DNA of 64,000 nucleotides, from the NCBI GenBank assembly GCA_035493835.1, contig DATJHO010000082.1, positions 65,776 to 129,775 of the forward strand, read 5' to 3'. This DNA is from DASZTU01 sp035493835. GTDB taxonomy: Bacteria; Pseudomonadota; Alphaproteobacteria; Rhizobiales; Devosiaceae. Below the pieces are notes generated by a model. It did not search any database. It saw only the letters and a list, made by a program, of their open reading frames with translations, and was not told the origin of the DNA. Below are positions 29,040 through 38,447 of the stretch, piece by piece (position 1 is the first letter of the stretch; each line of letters begins with the position of its first letter). Both the position numbers and the translations under genes were made by a program.

Positions 29040-29574
29040 GGCGAATTCTTTCGGGCACATCGGCAAAGGCCGCCGCCACTTCCTCGTAGGCCTGCCGCTT
29101 GAAGGCGACGATGAGCTCGGGCGCATTGGCGAGCTCTTCCCAGCGCCAGCCGGAGAACTCGGCGTGAAACTTGCCGCCGCCGGGCGCCGTCACATCGATT
29201 TCGCTGTCGTCGCCGGTGAACAGAAACGCGAACCAACGCTGGCGCTGGCCGCGATATCGGCCCTTCCAGGCCACCCCGATCAAGTGATCCGGCAGATCGT
29301 AGTGAATCCAATCCGGCGCCTCGGCGAAAAACTCGAACGAGGTAACGCCCGTCTCTTCGAACAGCTCGCGTCTTGCCGCCTCGAGCGGGGTCTCGCCGGC
29401 ATCGATACCGCCCTGGGGCATCTGCCACGGGGCCTCCTGCCGGGCGCTCTCTTCGGCATCGCCTTCCATGACGCGGCGGCCGAGAAACACTTTGCCGTCG
29501 CGATTGAACAGCGCCACCCCGACATTGTCGCGGTAGGGCAGTTTTTGGCGCAGGGACTCGATCTCCGAAGTCAT
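29032..29574 (-). CDS. rppH: RNA pyrophosphohydrolase (Nudix)
   Basis: 180 residues. The N-terminal YRDNVGVALFNRDGKVFLGRR and the Nudix box GGIDAGETPLEAARRELFEE (G-x5-E-x7-REUxEE) identify RppH, which removes pyrophosphate from the 5' end of mRNA to start decay. The WQMPQGG segment ahead of the box is specific to RppH/Ap4A hydrolases. Directly downstream of the deacetylase-like gene, with 8 bp between. Confidence 0.93.
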   Translation of the reverse strand: MTSEIESLRQKLPYRDNVGVALFNRDGKVFLGRRVMEGDAEESARQEAPWQMPQGGIDAGETPLEAARRELFEETGVTSFEFFAEAPDWIHYDLPDHLIGVAWKGRYRGQRQRWFAFLFTGDDSEIDVTAPGGGKFHAEFSGWRWEELANAPELIVAFKRQAYEEVAAAFADVPERIRHG

Positions 29575-29582
29575 GGCAGATC

Positions 29583-30752
29583 CTACTTCATCAGGGCGCT
29601 GACCGGCACCAGCTCGACATTACGGCCCTGGAGCGAGCCCGCCCATTCGGCGATGGTGGCGATCGAAACCGGCAACGCCGAGGCTACCCCGATCGCCTGC
29701 CCGTTCGCCGCCGCCCTGGCGGCCAGTTGGTCAAGCGCCTGAAGAATAGCCCCGCGCGCCGGGTTGGCGTCAAGCGTGATGTCGCCCCGACCGAAGGGCA
29801 CCTTGTTGGTCTTGGCGAGATCGGGCGCCAAAGAGCGGTTCGAGCTGCCGTCATCGAGATAGCCGAGCCCGCGTGTCCCCAGCTCTTCCATCACCGGACC
29901 GAAATCGGCCGCCGAGGCGGTGAAGCGGGCGCCGGTATTGTTGACGAGGCCGATATAGCCGCCGAGCCGCGCCATCAACCAATAGAGCTTATCAAGATTA
30001 GCGCGGGCCGGCTGCCCGGTCAGCAGCGTCTGCGGCCCAGGGTCCGTGTCGGGGTAATCGAACGGCTCCATCGGCACCTGCAGCAGCAATTCGTGTCCGG
30101 CGCCCCGGGCGGCGGCCACGGTCTCGGGCAAGGTCTTGCCGTAGGGGGCAAAGGCCATGTCGATATCGGGCGGCAGCTTGTTGACCGCGGCCAGCGTTCC
30201 CTGCTCGTTGAGCCCGAAGCCGGTAACGACAATGGCGATCATCGGCTTGCCCCCGGCGGTCGCATCGGGCGGCAGTGGACGCGAATAGGCGGCAAACGGG
30301 GTTTCGCCGTTGGCGTCCATGCGCGGAATGGCGCCATCCTTGGTCTGTTCGGTCAGATCGGGGATGACGCCCTGGCTGTTGACGGCAGTACCATCATCCG
30401 CGGGGGCTGAAGGCAGGTTGGGGTCGACGACGGTGATCGATGGGCCACCGCTAGCGGCCTGGGGCGTCTCGGGCAAGGCCGTGATTGTCGTGGGCTTCGC
30501 CGGCTCGGGGGCGGACACCGCCCCTTCGATGCGGTTGTTGTCGCGGATCGAGTTGATGGGGACGGTGATCGTGGGACGACCGCCCTCGGGATCATCGACG
30601 AGCACGATGCGCAGCACCATGCCCGTGACAACCAGAAGCACCAGCGCAACCGCGAGGCGCGTGAGCGGCAGGCGTCCCAGTGCGCCGGCCAGGACGGTAG
30701 CAAAGCTGTTGCGCTTCCTCCGGCCGAGGGGTGCATTCAATTCGTCGGCCAT
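29583..30752 (-). CDS. Divergent polysaccharide deacetylase family protein (YibQ-like)
   Basis: 389 residues. A cytoplasmic stub is followed by one membrane anchor (about residues 29-52, LAVALVLLVVTGMVL), a Pro/Thr/Asp-rich linker, and a periplasmic domain starting at IAIVVTGFGLNEQGT. That domain has the NodB-like barrel of the divergent deacetylases (FAPYGKTL, LLQVPMEPF, GLVNNTGARFT). In alphaproteobacteria it regularly follows envC and ctpA, as here, pointing to envelope or division work. Catalytic activity is uncertain for this family. Confidence 0.87.
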   Translation of the reverse strand: MADELNAPLGRRKRNSFATVLAGALGRLPLTRLAVALVLLVVTGMVLRIVLVDDPEGGRPTITVPINSIRDNNRIEGAVSAPEPAKPTTITALPETPQAASGGPSITVVDPNLPSAPADDGTAVNSQGVIPDLTEQTKDGAIPRMDANGETPFAAYSRPLPPDATAGGKPMIAIVVTGFGLNEQGTLAAVNKLPPDIDMAFAPYGKTLPETVAAARGAGHELLLQVPMEPFDYPDTDPGPQTLLTGQPARANLDKLYWLMARLGGYIGLVNNTGARFTASAADFGPVMEELGTRGLGYLDDGSSNRSLAPDLAKTNKVPFGRGDITLDANPARGAILQALDQLAARAAANGQAIGVASALPVSIATIAEWAGSLQGRNVELVPVSALMK

Positions 30753-30870
30753 CGACCTCGTCCATTGCCGCGCCGTCGCGCAAGAATCAAAAGACGCGGC
30801 GAATCAGCCGCGCCTTCCATTGAGGTGATAGCACAATTGGCCCGGGGCGGCAGCGCGCCGCCCCGACCGA

Positions 30871-32418
30871 TTATTCCCCGCCCTTGGGCGGATAGGCCGG
30901 ATCGGTCACCTTACCGTCGATGAGCTTGACCGCATATTGCAGCTGGTCGTCCTTGGCCTGGTCGGCAGGCACATAGACGGATGAGCCGCTGGTTGCTACG
31001 GGCGCCGAACCGCCGCCGATCTGGCCCGGCAGGCCCGCCTCGCCGACGATCTCGTCGCGCCCCTGGAATTCCACCGGGATGGTCTCCTTGACGACGATGT
31101 CGGGCTGGATACCGGCCGCCTGGATCGAGCGATTGTTGGGCGTGTAGTAGCGTGCCGTGGTCATGCGCATGGCGCCATTGTCGCCAAGGCTGATGATCGA
31201 CTGCACCGTGCCCTTGCCGAAGGAACGGGTGCCGACGAGCGTTGCCCGCTTGTGGTCCTGCAGCGCGCCAGCGACGATTTCAGCCGCCGATGCCGAACCG
31301 CCATTGATGAGCACGACGACCGGGACATCGCCGATCTTGGCGGTCGTGGCGTCCGGCTTGGCGTCGTAGCGCGCGCTTTCCTGCTCGAGCCGGCTGCGCG
31401 TCAGGACGACCGAACCCTGCTTGATGAACACGCTGGCGACATCGACCGCTTGGTCGACGAGGCCGCCCGGATTGTTGCGGAGGTCGAAGACGATGCCCTT
31501 GGGCGCCACGCCGTTGAGCTTGGCGTAGATATCGGTGATCGCCTTGTGCAGGCCCGGCGAGGCCTGTTCGGAGAATTTGTCGAGCCGGATCACCGGCACA
31601 TCGCCGACCATGGACCAATGCACCGCCTGCTCGGCAATGGTGTCGCGCGTCAGGGTCAGTTCGATCGGCTTGTCGGCGCCGTTGCGCTGGACGGTGATCT
31701 TGATCTTGGAGCCCACCGGCCCGCGCATCTTCTTCACGGCATCGTCGAGCGTCATGCCCTGCACCTGCACGCCGTCAAGCTCGACGATCAGGTCGTTGGG
31801 CAGCACGCCTGCTTTCGCCGCGGGCGAGCCGTCGATGGGGGAAACGACCTTGATGACGCCGTCCTGCATCTGCACTTCGATACCGAGACCGCCGAACTCG
31901 CCGGAGGTATCCTGCTGCATGTCATCATAGCTCTGCGGCTCGAGATAGCCCGAGTGCGGATCGAGCGAGCTGAGCATGCCCTGCAGCGCCGCGTGGATGA
32001 GCTTGCGCTCATCGGTCACGTCCACATATTGCGAGCGGATGCGGTCGAACACTTCCCCGAAAAGATCGAGGTCGGAATAGATTTCGGCGGGCGTCCGTGG
32101 CTTGCCGGCATCGGGCGACCCGGACGGCTCGCCCGTGGGAATGACGTTGTCGTCGGAAGGCGCGGGCGCGGGAGTCGTCGGCTTGGCCGGCGGCGTTGCC
32201 GGCTTGGCCGGGGGAGTCGCCGGCTGGCTCGAGGGGGCGGCAGGAGTCGACGGGCTGGTGGAGGGTGCCTGGGCGGGCGCTGCCGGGCTCGGCGTGGGCG
32301 CCATCTGTCCGCCGGCCGGTGCGGGCACAGCGGGCTTATCCTGGGCAAATGCCACCGGCGTAAGCGACGTTGTTAGGGCGAGCGCGACTAAGGCAGCGCG
32401 GGCGGGCGACAAACGCAT
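30871..32418 (-). CDS. ctpA: S41 family carboxy-terminal processing peptidase
   Basis: 515 residues. A signal peptide ends near AFAQDKPA, followed by a ~75-residue Pro/Ala-rich tract with PAKPATPP-type repeats, a PDZ domain (GGLGIEVQMQDGVIKVVSP onwards) and the protease domain. The catalytic Ser is in NGGSASAAEI and the Lys in RSFGKGTVQ. It acts in the periplasm, cutting C-termini of envelope proteins. The Pro/Ala tract is longer than usual. The stop of envC lies 6 bp upstream, indicating one transcript. Confidence 0.93.
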   Translation of the reverse strand: MRLSPARAALVALALTTSLTPVAFAQDKPAVPAPAGGQMAPTPSPAAPAQAPSTSPSTPAAPSSQPATPPAKPATPPAKPTTPAPAPSDDNVIPTGEPSGSPDAGKPRTPAEIYSDLDLFGEVFDRIRSQYVDVTDERKLIHAALQGMLSSLDPHSGYLEPQSYDDMQQDTSGEFGGLGIEVQMQDGVIKVVSPIDGSPAAKAGVLPNDLIVELDGVQVQGMTLDDAVKKMRGPVGSKIKITVQRNGADKPIELTLTRDTIAEQAVHWSMVGDVPVIRLDKFSEQASPGLHKAITDIYAKLNGVAPKGIVFDLRNNPGGLVDQAVDVASVFIKQGSVVLTRSRLEQESARYDAKPDATTAKIGDVPVVVLINGGSASAAEIVAGALQDHKRATLVGTRSFGKGTVQSIISLGDNGAMRMTTARYYTPNNRSIQAAGIQPDIVVKETIPVEFQGRDEIVGEAGLPGQIGGGSAPVATSGSSVYVPADQAKDDQLQYAVKLIDGKVTDPAYPPKGGE

Positions 32419-32424
32419 CAGGTG

Positions 32425-33972
32425 CTATCCACTTTGGGTCGTGTTGGCTGGAGATGCCCACCATCCGGACGGATCGACGGGCCGATCGTTTTTTCTGATT
32501 TCAATATAGAGTGTCGGCTGGGAGACGCCAGCGCTCGTGGCAACGGCATGACCAATTGTGTGTGATCCCATAGTCCCCAAGGGCTCGCCCTCAAGCACAA
32601 ATTGCCCAAGGTCCACCGACACCGCATCGAGCCCTGCGAGCAGGATCGTATAATCCTGACCGGGATTAAGAATGACGATTTGGCCATAATTGAGGTAGGG
32701 GCCCTTATAGATCACCCAGCCATCGGCGGGGGCCACAACCTGCGCATCAGGGCGCGTGGCGTAGGAGACGCCATGCGCAATGCCCCCGAAGCCGTCATTG
32801 GCGCCAAAATCCTCGACATCGGTGCCGGCCGTCGGCGCGGTCAGGTAGCCGCGGGCATCGCCGAAGGGAATAGCCGGCTGGGTGCGCGACGTATCGGCCA
32901 ACGCCGTCTTGATCGCTGCGGGCGTCTTGTTCGGGAGCTGAGGATTGGCGTTGCTGGCGGCGCTCGCCGCGGCGCTCACCGCCGAGAATTTAGCGGTCAG
33001 CTCGGCGATCAGCGCCTTGAGCGAGGTCGCCTTGGCGCCCATGTCAGCGGCTTCCTGCTCCTGGGCAGTGAGCTGGACGTTCGCCGCATCGATCCCCTGC
33101 TTCTTGGCCTGGATGAGCGTGGCGATACGCAATTGCTCCTCCTCGAGCACCGCGTAATTGGCCTTGAGCTCATCCTGCTGCTTTTGCGCGTCGGCCTTGA
33201 TGCCCTGCAGTTGCTTGAGTTCAGCCACGACCTCATCGGCCTTGGCCTTGAGTTGCGGCACGATGTCGGTGATCAGCATCGCCCCGCGGGCGGAGCTGAC
33301 CGCATCGGACGGATCGACGATCAGCGGCGGCGGCGGATTGAGCGAGATGTGTTCGAGCGCGGCGAGCATGTTGGAAATGCCCGCATTGGTGCCGTCGAGC
33401 TTGCCCTGGGCTGCGCGTTCGGAATCGGCCAGCGCATTCAGCCGCTCTTCCATCGACTGGACTTCGATCTCGGCGATCTTGGCTCGCTGCCCGGCGGCGA
33501 TGAGCGCCGCGTTCTGCTTGGCGCGGTCGCCGTTCATGTCCGCGATCTGTTGGCGCAACGTGTCGATCTTGCTTTGGCTGAGGCCGATCGAGGATTCGAG
33601 GACATCGAGCGCTTTCTGGTTCTCGGCAGCCTGCTGCGCGGCCTGGGCGGCTGAGGTCGCCGGATCGCTCGCGGCGGGCGCAGCGCCATCGGGCGCAAAA
33701 CCGGTTCGGAGATCCGCGCCGGATGCCGGCGCTTCGCCAGAGGCCGGCGCCAGCGGCACCGGCGAGGGCGTAGCGGCCGGTGCACTGGCGGCCGGCGCCG
33801 AAGCATTGGGGGTATTGGCCGGACCGGCAGGAGCGCCGTTCACCGACTGACCAAGGGCGAAACCCGCGCAGCCAACCACAAGCGCAAGACCGATGCCGGC
33901 CGCGCCCGCCACGTATCGCGGCTTTGCGCCCCTCAAGCTCTGTGCTCCCGAATCACCGTGCGACCATAGCAA
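32425..33972 (-). CDS. envC: EnvC-like murein hydrolase activator (degenerate M23 domain)
   Basis: 515 residues. An N-terminal hydrophobic segment (AAGIGLALVVGCAGFALGQ) and an Ala/Pro-rich linker precede a long coiled coil (about residues 110-340). A C-terminal LytM/M23 fold follows (GFGGIAHGVSYATRPDAQV, VVAPADGWVIYKGPYLNYGQ). The HxxxD zinc motif is broken (HGVSY) and the HxH-type end reads LLAGL, so it cannot be a normal peptidase. This matches EnvC-type activators of amidases at the division site. Confidence 0.88.
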   Translation of the reverse strand: MLWSHGDSGAQSLRGAKPRYVAGAAGIGLALVVGCAGFALGQSVNGAPAGPANTPNASAPAASAPAATPSPVPLAPASGEAPASGADLRTGFAPDGAAPAASDPATSAAQAAQQAAENQKALDVLESSIGLSQSKIDTLRQQIADMNGDRAKQNAALIAAGQRAKIAEIEVQSMEERLNALADSERAAQGKLDGTNAGISNMLAALEHISLNPPPPLIVDPSDAVSSARGAMLITDIVPQLKAKADEVVAELKQLQGIKADAQKQQDELKANYAVLEEEQLRIATLIQAKKQGIDAANVQLTAQEQEAADMGAKATSLKALIAELTAKFSAVSAAASAASNANPQLPNKTPAAIKTALADTSRTQPAIPFGDARGYLTAPTAGTDVEDFGANDGFGGIAHGVSYATRPDAQVVAPADGWVIYKGPYLNYGQIVILNPGQDYTILLAGLDAVSVDLGQFVLEGEPLGTMGSHTIGHAVATSAGVSQPTLYIEIRKNDRPVDPSGWWASPANTTQSG

Positions 33973-34045
33973 AGCAGGAGCGCGATGGACTCCAAGTCTT
34001 TGGCCTCAGCATGACAAAGCGCGGGGCGGCGGGGGAGCTTCAGAT

Positions 34046-34528
34046 TTATTCCCGGTGATAGGGATGTCCGGAGAGAATGGTTGTGGCGCGATAGAGCTGC
34101 TCGGCCAGCATGATCCGCACCAATTGATGCGGCCAGGTCAGCGGCGAAAAACTGAGGGTCAGGTCGGCGGCGGCGACGAAAGCCGGATCGAGCCCATCCG
34201 CGCCGCCGATGACGAAGGCCGCCGCTGCTTTGCCGTCATCGCGCCAGCGGGCGACGAGTTTGGCAAAGGCTTCCGAACCGATGGATTTGCCCCGTTCATC
34301 GAGGGCGACGATCACCGCGCCATCGGGGATGGCGGCCCTCAGCGCCTTGGCCTCTTCGGCCTTGCGGGTCGCAGCCGATCCGGCGCGGGATTCGGTGAGT
34401 TCGCCCACCTCGAAGCCGGTGAGGCCCAATGGGCGGCCGGCACCGACCGCGCGCTCAAGATAGCGGGCGACGAGCTCCCTCTCCGGCCCCTGCTTCATGC
34501 GGCCGACGGCGTAGAGGGAGATGCGCAC
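34046..34528 (-). CDS. rlmH: 23S rRNA (pseudouridine-1915-N3) methyltransferase
   Basis: 160 residues, the usual length. A small SPOUT-fold enzyme: it begins MRISLYAVGRMKQGPERELV, has ALDERGKSIGSEAFAKLV, the SAM-binding knot FVIGGADGLDP and an LAEQLYRATTIL end. It methylates pseudouridine 1915 in helix 69 of mature ribosomes. Lies 3 bp after rsfS. Confidence 0.96.
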   Translation of the reverse strand: MRISLYAVGRMKQGPERELVARYLERAVGAGRPLGLTGFEVGELTESRAGSAATRKAEEAKALRAAIPDGAVIVALDERGKSIGSEAFAKLVARWRDDGKAAAAFVIGGADGLDPAFVAAADLTLSFSPLTWPHQLVRIMLAEQLYRATTILSGHPYHRE

Positions 34529-34531
34529 CTC

Positions 34532-34921
34532 TTATGGCGCGTCGGCGGCGAATTCCGCCTGCCACATCTTTTCGATGTTGTAGAATTCGCGCACTTCCGG
34601 CCGGAAGATGTGGACGATGACATCGCCGCCATCGACCAATACCCAGTCGCAATGCGGCAATCCCTCGATCCGCGGCTTGCTGAAGCCGGCCTCGCGCAGC
34701 GCCTTGACCAGCTGGTCGGCGACGGCGCCGACATGCCGGTTCGAGCGGCCCGTGGTCACCACCATGTGGTCGGACAGCGAGGATTTGCCGGTGATATCGA
34801 TAGCAACCGTCTCCTCAGCCTTGGCATCTTCAAGGCTTTGCAGGATGACATCGATCATCTGGACTTCCTGGACGGCATCAGGTTTCGGGGCGGTCTGGGT
34901 GGGCGTGAGCGCCATCAGCAA
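34532..34921 (-). CDS. rsfS: Ribosomal silencing factor
   Basis: 129 residues. The core starts around VILQSLEDAKAEETVAIDIT, with DHMVVTTGRSNRHVGAVADQL and DWVLVDGGDVIVHIFRPEVR, the RsfS/Iojap signature. It binds L14 and blocks subunit joining in starvation. The first ~20 residues are a variable extension. Linked to rlmH by 3 bp. Confidence 0.95.
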   Translation of the reverse strand: MLMALTPTQTAPKPDAVQEVQMIDVILQSLEDAKAEETVAIDITGKSSLSDHMVVTTGRSNRHVGAVADQLVKALREAGFSKPRIEGLPHCDWVLVDGGDVIVHIFRPEVREFYNIEKMWQAEFAADAP

Positions 34922-35039
34922 TTGGCCTCCGCCCTTGCTCGTTGAGCATGGGTCATGCGTGTCTGCTCGGTCCTTGTGAGCTAATTCGAATCGGTCGCGC
35001 GTCGGTAAGGATGGCGGTCATTCCCGTTTCGGTACTTCT

Positions 35040-35069
35040 ATAATATGCGCCGCGGCCGCAATTCTGCAA
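35040..35069 (-). promoter_or_regulatory. Candidate promoter for rsfS-rlmH
   Basis: On the minus strand TTGCAG (35064-35069) and TATTAT (35040-35045) are separated by 18 bp, a good sigma-70-type pair for an alphaproteobacterium. It sits just after the nadD stop and about 110 bp before the rsfS start. It would let rsfS and the genes behind it be transcribed apart from nadD. Confidence 0.5.
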
Positions 35070-35079
35070 GGGGCGGAAG

Positions 35080-35730
35080 TCAAGTCGATTTCGCTTCAAA
35101 TGACATGGTCTCATCCCGGCGCGCATTGCGCAGCACGGTGGAAGACAGAGGCGACGTCAGGCCGTGAAGATAGACCCAGGCGGGCGGGACGCAATCGGCG
35201 AGGATCGAAGCATCGGCTTCATCCAGCCGGTAGCGGGCGAGTGCGGTCGCGGCCGGGGAGACCGGCGCCCGCCGGGTCGAGCCGGGGCGCACATAGACCG
35301 CCATCGGCATCAGCCTGGCGATCTCCTGCCAGCGCTCCCAGCGGTGGAACTGGCTCAGATTGTCGGCCCCCATGATCCAGACGAAGCGCACGCCCGGATG
35401 GGCCGCCTTGAGGAAGCGCAACGTCTCAAAGGTATAGGTGAAGCCGTGCGCCGCCTCGAACCCGGTGGCGCGGATGCGGGGATGCTGGCACATCTGCCGG
35501 GTCCTGAGCACCCGCGCCGGCAGCGGCGCCAGATCGTTATGGTTCTTGAGCGGGTTCCCTGGGGAAACGAGGAACCACACGGCATCGAGCTTCAGCCGCT
35601 TCAAGGCCTGCAGCGCCACCAGCCGATGCCCCTCGTGCGGCGGATTAAAACTGCCGCCGAAAAGGCCGATGCGCATGCCGGCATAGGCCGGCGGCAAATT
35701 GGTGATGCCGGGGAGCAGCTTTGAGACCAA
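35080..35730 (-). CDS. nadD: Nicotinate-nucleotide adenylyltransferase
   Basis: 216 residues. The nucleotidyltransferase motif GLFGGSFNPPHEGH and the C-terminal SPLSSTVLRNAR (the ISSTxxR block) define NadD; FVWIMGADNLSQFHRW is the usual middle motif. It makes nicotinic acid adenine dinucleotide from NaMN and ATP. The ORF start gives an 18-residue extension before MRIGLFGG; the shorter start is possible. proA lies upstream across a repeat-bearing gap. Confidence 0.94.
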   Translation of the reverse strand: MVSKLLPGITNLPPAYAGMRIGLFGGSFNPPHEGHRLVALQALKRLKLDAVWFLVSPGNPLKNHNDLAPLPARVLRTRQMCQHPRIRATGFEAAHGFTYTFETLRFLKAAHPGVRFVWIMGADNLSQFHRWERWQEIARLMPMAVYVRPGSTRRAPVSPAATALARYRLDEADASILADCVPPAWVYLHGLTSPLSSTVLRNARRDETMSFEAKST

Positions 35731-35754
35731 TCAGGCGTATCCGTCTTTCCACGG

Positions 35755-35853
35755 CGTCATTCCCGCGGAGGCAGGAATCCCCGTTTGGCGGCAAACCGCG
35801 CGCGTCGTTGGGTTTGGGCAGGAACAGAGATTCCCGCCTTCGCGGGAATGACG
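35755..35853. repeat. Inverted pair of 31 bp palindromic repeats (ATTCCCGC type)
   Basis: Copy A (35755-35785) and copy B (35823-35853) are reverse complements at 27 of 31 positions. Each is a hairpin built on TTCCCGC...GCGGGAA. They fill the proA-nadD gap. The same unit occurs as another inverted pair at 46584-46677. Such intergenic units resemble REP/BIME elements. Confidence 0.8.
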
Positions 35854-35888
35854 CGCTGCTTTGGTTGCCAGCAAGGCGCACATGGCGG

Positions 35889-37181
35889 TCACGGCCGCAC
35901 CTGCCCATTGCCCGTGACCAGATATTTGAAGCTGGTCAGCTGCTCGACGCCCACGGGTCCCCGCGCGTGCATCTTGCCGGTCGCGATCCCGATCTCGCCA
36001 CCGAAGCCGAACTCACCGCCGTCGGCGAACTGGGTGGAAGCGTTGTGGAGCAGGATGGCCGAATCGATGCGGTTGAAGAATTTTTCGACCGAGGCCGGAT
36101 CCTCCGTGATGATCGCCTCGGTGTGGTGCGACGAGTAGTGGCTGATATGGGCGATCGCCGCGTCCACGTCCTCCACCACCTTCACCGAAATGATCGCATC
36201 CTCATACTCGGTGTGCCAATCCTGCTCGGTGACCGGAATGGCGCCAGGAATAATCGAGACGACCGTCTCGTCGCCGCGGATTTCGCAGCCTTTGGCTTGC
36301 AGCGCCTCGATGACCGGCTTGAGATGCGTCGCAACCACACCCCTGTGGACGAGCAGGGTTTCGGTCGCCCCGCACACCCCGGTGCGCCGCATCTTGGCGT
36401 TGAGCGTCACCGTCACCGCCATGTCGAGCCTGGCGGATTTGTCGATGAAGGTATGGCAGAGGCCTTCGAGGTGCGCAAAGACCGGGACGCGTGCCTCTTC
36501 CTGCACCCGCGCCACCAGCGTCTTGCCGCCGCGCGGCACGATCACGTCGATATTGCCATCGAGGCCCTTGAGCATTTCGCCGACGGCGGCGCGATCGGTG
36601 GTCGGCACCAGGCCTATCGCGTCTTCGGGCAGGCCGGCTGCGCGCAGGCCCTCGACGAGAGAGGCGTAGATGGCGCGCACCGAATGGGTGCTGTCCGAAC
36701 CGCCGCGCAAAATCACCGCATTGCCGGATTTGAGCGTCAGCGCGCCCGCATCGGCGGCAACGTTCGGACGGCTCTCGAAGATGACGCCGACCACCCCGAG
36801 TGGGGTGCTGACGCGCCGGATGTGCAATCCGTTCGGCCGGTCCCATTCGGCGATCACGGTGCCAACCGGATCGGGCAGCTCGGCAATCTGGCGCACGCCC
36901 TCGACCATTGCGGCAAAGCGCTTGTCGCTAAGTTCGAGCCGATCGAGGAAGGCCGTGCTGAGGCCGCGGGTCCGTGCCTCGGCCAGATCCTGCGCGTTGG
37001 CCGCCAGCACTTTTTCGCGGTTCGCGACCAGCGCATGGGCGGCGGCACGCAGGGCCTGCGCCTTCTTTTCGGCCGGAGCGAACGCCAGCGCTTCGGCCGC
37101 CGCACGGGCCCGCCGGCCCAGATCGCCCATCACGGCGGCCAGATCCGCCTCGCCAGCCGGTTCCATTGTCACGACACTCAT
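35889..37181 (-). CDS. proA: Gamma-glutamyl phosphate reductase
   Basis: 430 residues. Aldehyde-dehydrogenase fold with the catalytic cysteine in RTGVCGATETLLV; LKSGNAVILRGGSD and IVPRGGKTLV are typical ProA blocks. It reduces gamma-glutamyl phosphate to glutamate semialdehyde in proline synthesis. The start overlaps the proB stop by 4 bp (ATGA), so the two steps are translated together. Confidence 0.97.
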   Translation of the reverse strand: MSVVTMEPAGEADLAAVMGDLGRRARAAAEALAFAPAEKKAQALRAAAHALVANREKVLAANAQDLAEARTRGLSTAFLDRLELSDKRFAAMVEGVRQIAELPDPVGTVIAEWDRPNGLHIRRVSTPLGVVGVIFESRPNVAADAGALTLKSGNAVILRGGSDSTHSVRAIYASLVEGLRAAGLPEDAIGLVPTTDRAAVGEMLKGLDGNIDVIVPRGGKTLVARVQEEARVPVFAHLEGLCHTFIDKSARLDMAVTVTLNAKMRRTGVCGATETLLVHRGVVATHLKPVIEALQAKGCEIRGDETVVSIIPGAIPVTEQDWHTEYEDAIISVKVVEDVDAAIAHISHYSSHHTEAIITEDPASVEKFFNRIDSAILLHNASTQFADGGEFGFGGEIGIATGKMHARGPVGVEQLTSFKYLVTGNGQVRP

Positions 37182-38314
37182 ACCTTGGCCTCCGCGCCCT
37201 GCAGCAGCACCAGATTGTCGCGATGGATAATCTCGCTCCGGTGCCCCTCGCCCAGGAGCTCTACCATGTTGTGGCTCTTCTTGCCCTTGACCAGCATTGC
37301 CTCGTCGCTGTCGAGCCCGACCAGACCCCGCGCGATCTCGATCCCGTCCGGATCGAACACCGCCACGGCATCGCCACGCGAAAAAGCTCCGCTGATTTTG
37401 GTCACCCCGATCGGCAACAGGCTCTTGCCCGTCATCAGGGCGCGAGCGGCGCCGGCATCCACGTGGACGGCGCCGGCAACGCTCAGCGTCCCCATGATCC
37501 AGCGCTTTCGCGCCGCAGCCGGATTCTGCAGCCCGGCAAAGAGGGTATGCCGCCCGCCCTGGCGCAAGGCCGCGAGCGGATTGGGCTCGGTGCCCTTGGC
37601 GATGATCATGGCCGTGCCGGCGGGCGTTGCGATCTTGCCGGCCTCGATCTTGGTGGTCATGCCGCCGCGCGACAAATGGCTCGCTGCACCGCCCGCCATC
37701 GCCTCGATCGCCGGGGTGATCGAAGCAACGAAGGGCAGATGCGCGGCGTTCGGGTCTTTTCCGGGCGGGGCGGTATAGAGCCCATCCACGTCCGAAAGCA
37801 GCACCAGCAGGTCCGCCTCGATCATCGTGGCGACACGGGCCGACAGCCGGTCATTGTCGCCATAGCGGATTTCGGCGGTGGCGACCGAATCGTTCTCGTT
37901 GATGATCGGCACGGCGCCCAGTGACAGCAGCGTTGCGATCGTGGTGCGGGCGTTGAGGTAATAACGCCGCTCTTCGGTGATATTGGGCGTGATCAAAATC
38001 TGCCCGGTGATAATGCCGAACCCGCTGAGCGCCTCGGCCCAGGCCTGGCTCAGCGCGATCTGCCCCGCGCTCGCCGCGGCCTGGCTCTGCTCCAGCGGCA
38101 GGCTGATGCCATCGAGCCCAAGCAGCCGCCGCCCGAGCGAGATAGCGCCCGAGGAGACGATCACCACCTCCCGACCCTCGGCCTTGAGCGCCGCGATATC
38201 GCCGGCAAGGCTCCTCAGCCACTCGGCACGCAATTTGCCGGTCTTGCCGTCGACCAGCAGCGCCGAGCCGATTTTTATGGTCAGCCGCTTATAGGGGGAA
38301 AGGGCGTCGGTCAT
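37178..38314 (-). CDS. proB: Glutamate 5-kinase
   Basis: 378 residues. Amino-acid kinase domain starting RLTIKIGSALLVDGKTG, with VSSGAISLG, INENDSVATAEIRYGDND and GGMTTKIEA, followed by a C-terminal PUA domain (residues ~280-370). It phosphorylates glutamate, the first step to proline. ATG 38314 is chosen, with GGTGGGATGGA ahead of it; in-frame ATG 38320 and TTG 38329 are alternatives. Confidence 0.96.
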   Translation of the reverse strand: MTDALSPYKRLTIKIGSALLVDGKTGKLRAEWLRSLAGDIAALKAEGREVVIVSSGAISLGRRLLGLDGISLPLEQSQAAASAGQIALSQAWAEALSGFGIITGQILITPNITEERRYYLNARTTIATLLSLGAVPIINENDSVATAEIRYGDNDRLSARVATMIEADLLVLLSDVDGLYTAPPGKDPNAAHLPFVASITPAIEAMAGGAASHLSRGGMTTKIEAGKIATPAGTAMIIAKGTEPNPLAALRQGGRHTLFAGLQNPAAARKRWIMGTLSVAGAVHVDAGAARALMTGKSLLPIGVTKISGAFSRGDAVAVFDPDGIEIARGLVGLDSDEAMLVKGKKSHNMVELLGEGHRSEIIHRDNLVLLQGAEAKV

Positions 38315-38447
38315 TTCCATCCCACCCAACTGGCGCTTGCGGCCAACAACCCCAGCCCCTGAAAAGGGAGAATCCGGCCCGATGCAACCGCCCTGCCCTT
38401 TTCGCGGGAGGTTGGGAAGGGGGGCAGTATAGGGGTCGACCGACCCC

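Noticed and set aside
31252..32376. A 374-codon open frame antisense to ctpA, Gly/Arg-rich
   Set aside because: It is the complement of the Pro/Ala-rich linker and protease domain of CtpA; composition, not coding signal, keeps it open.
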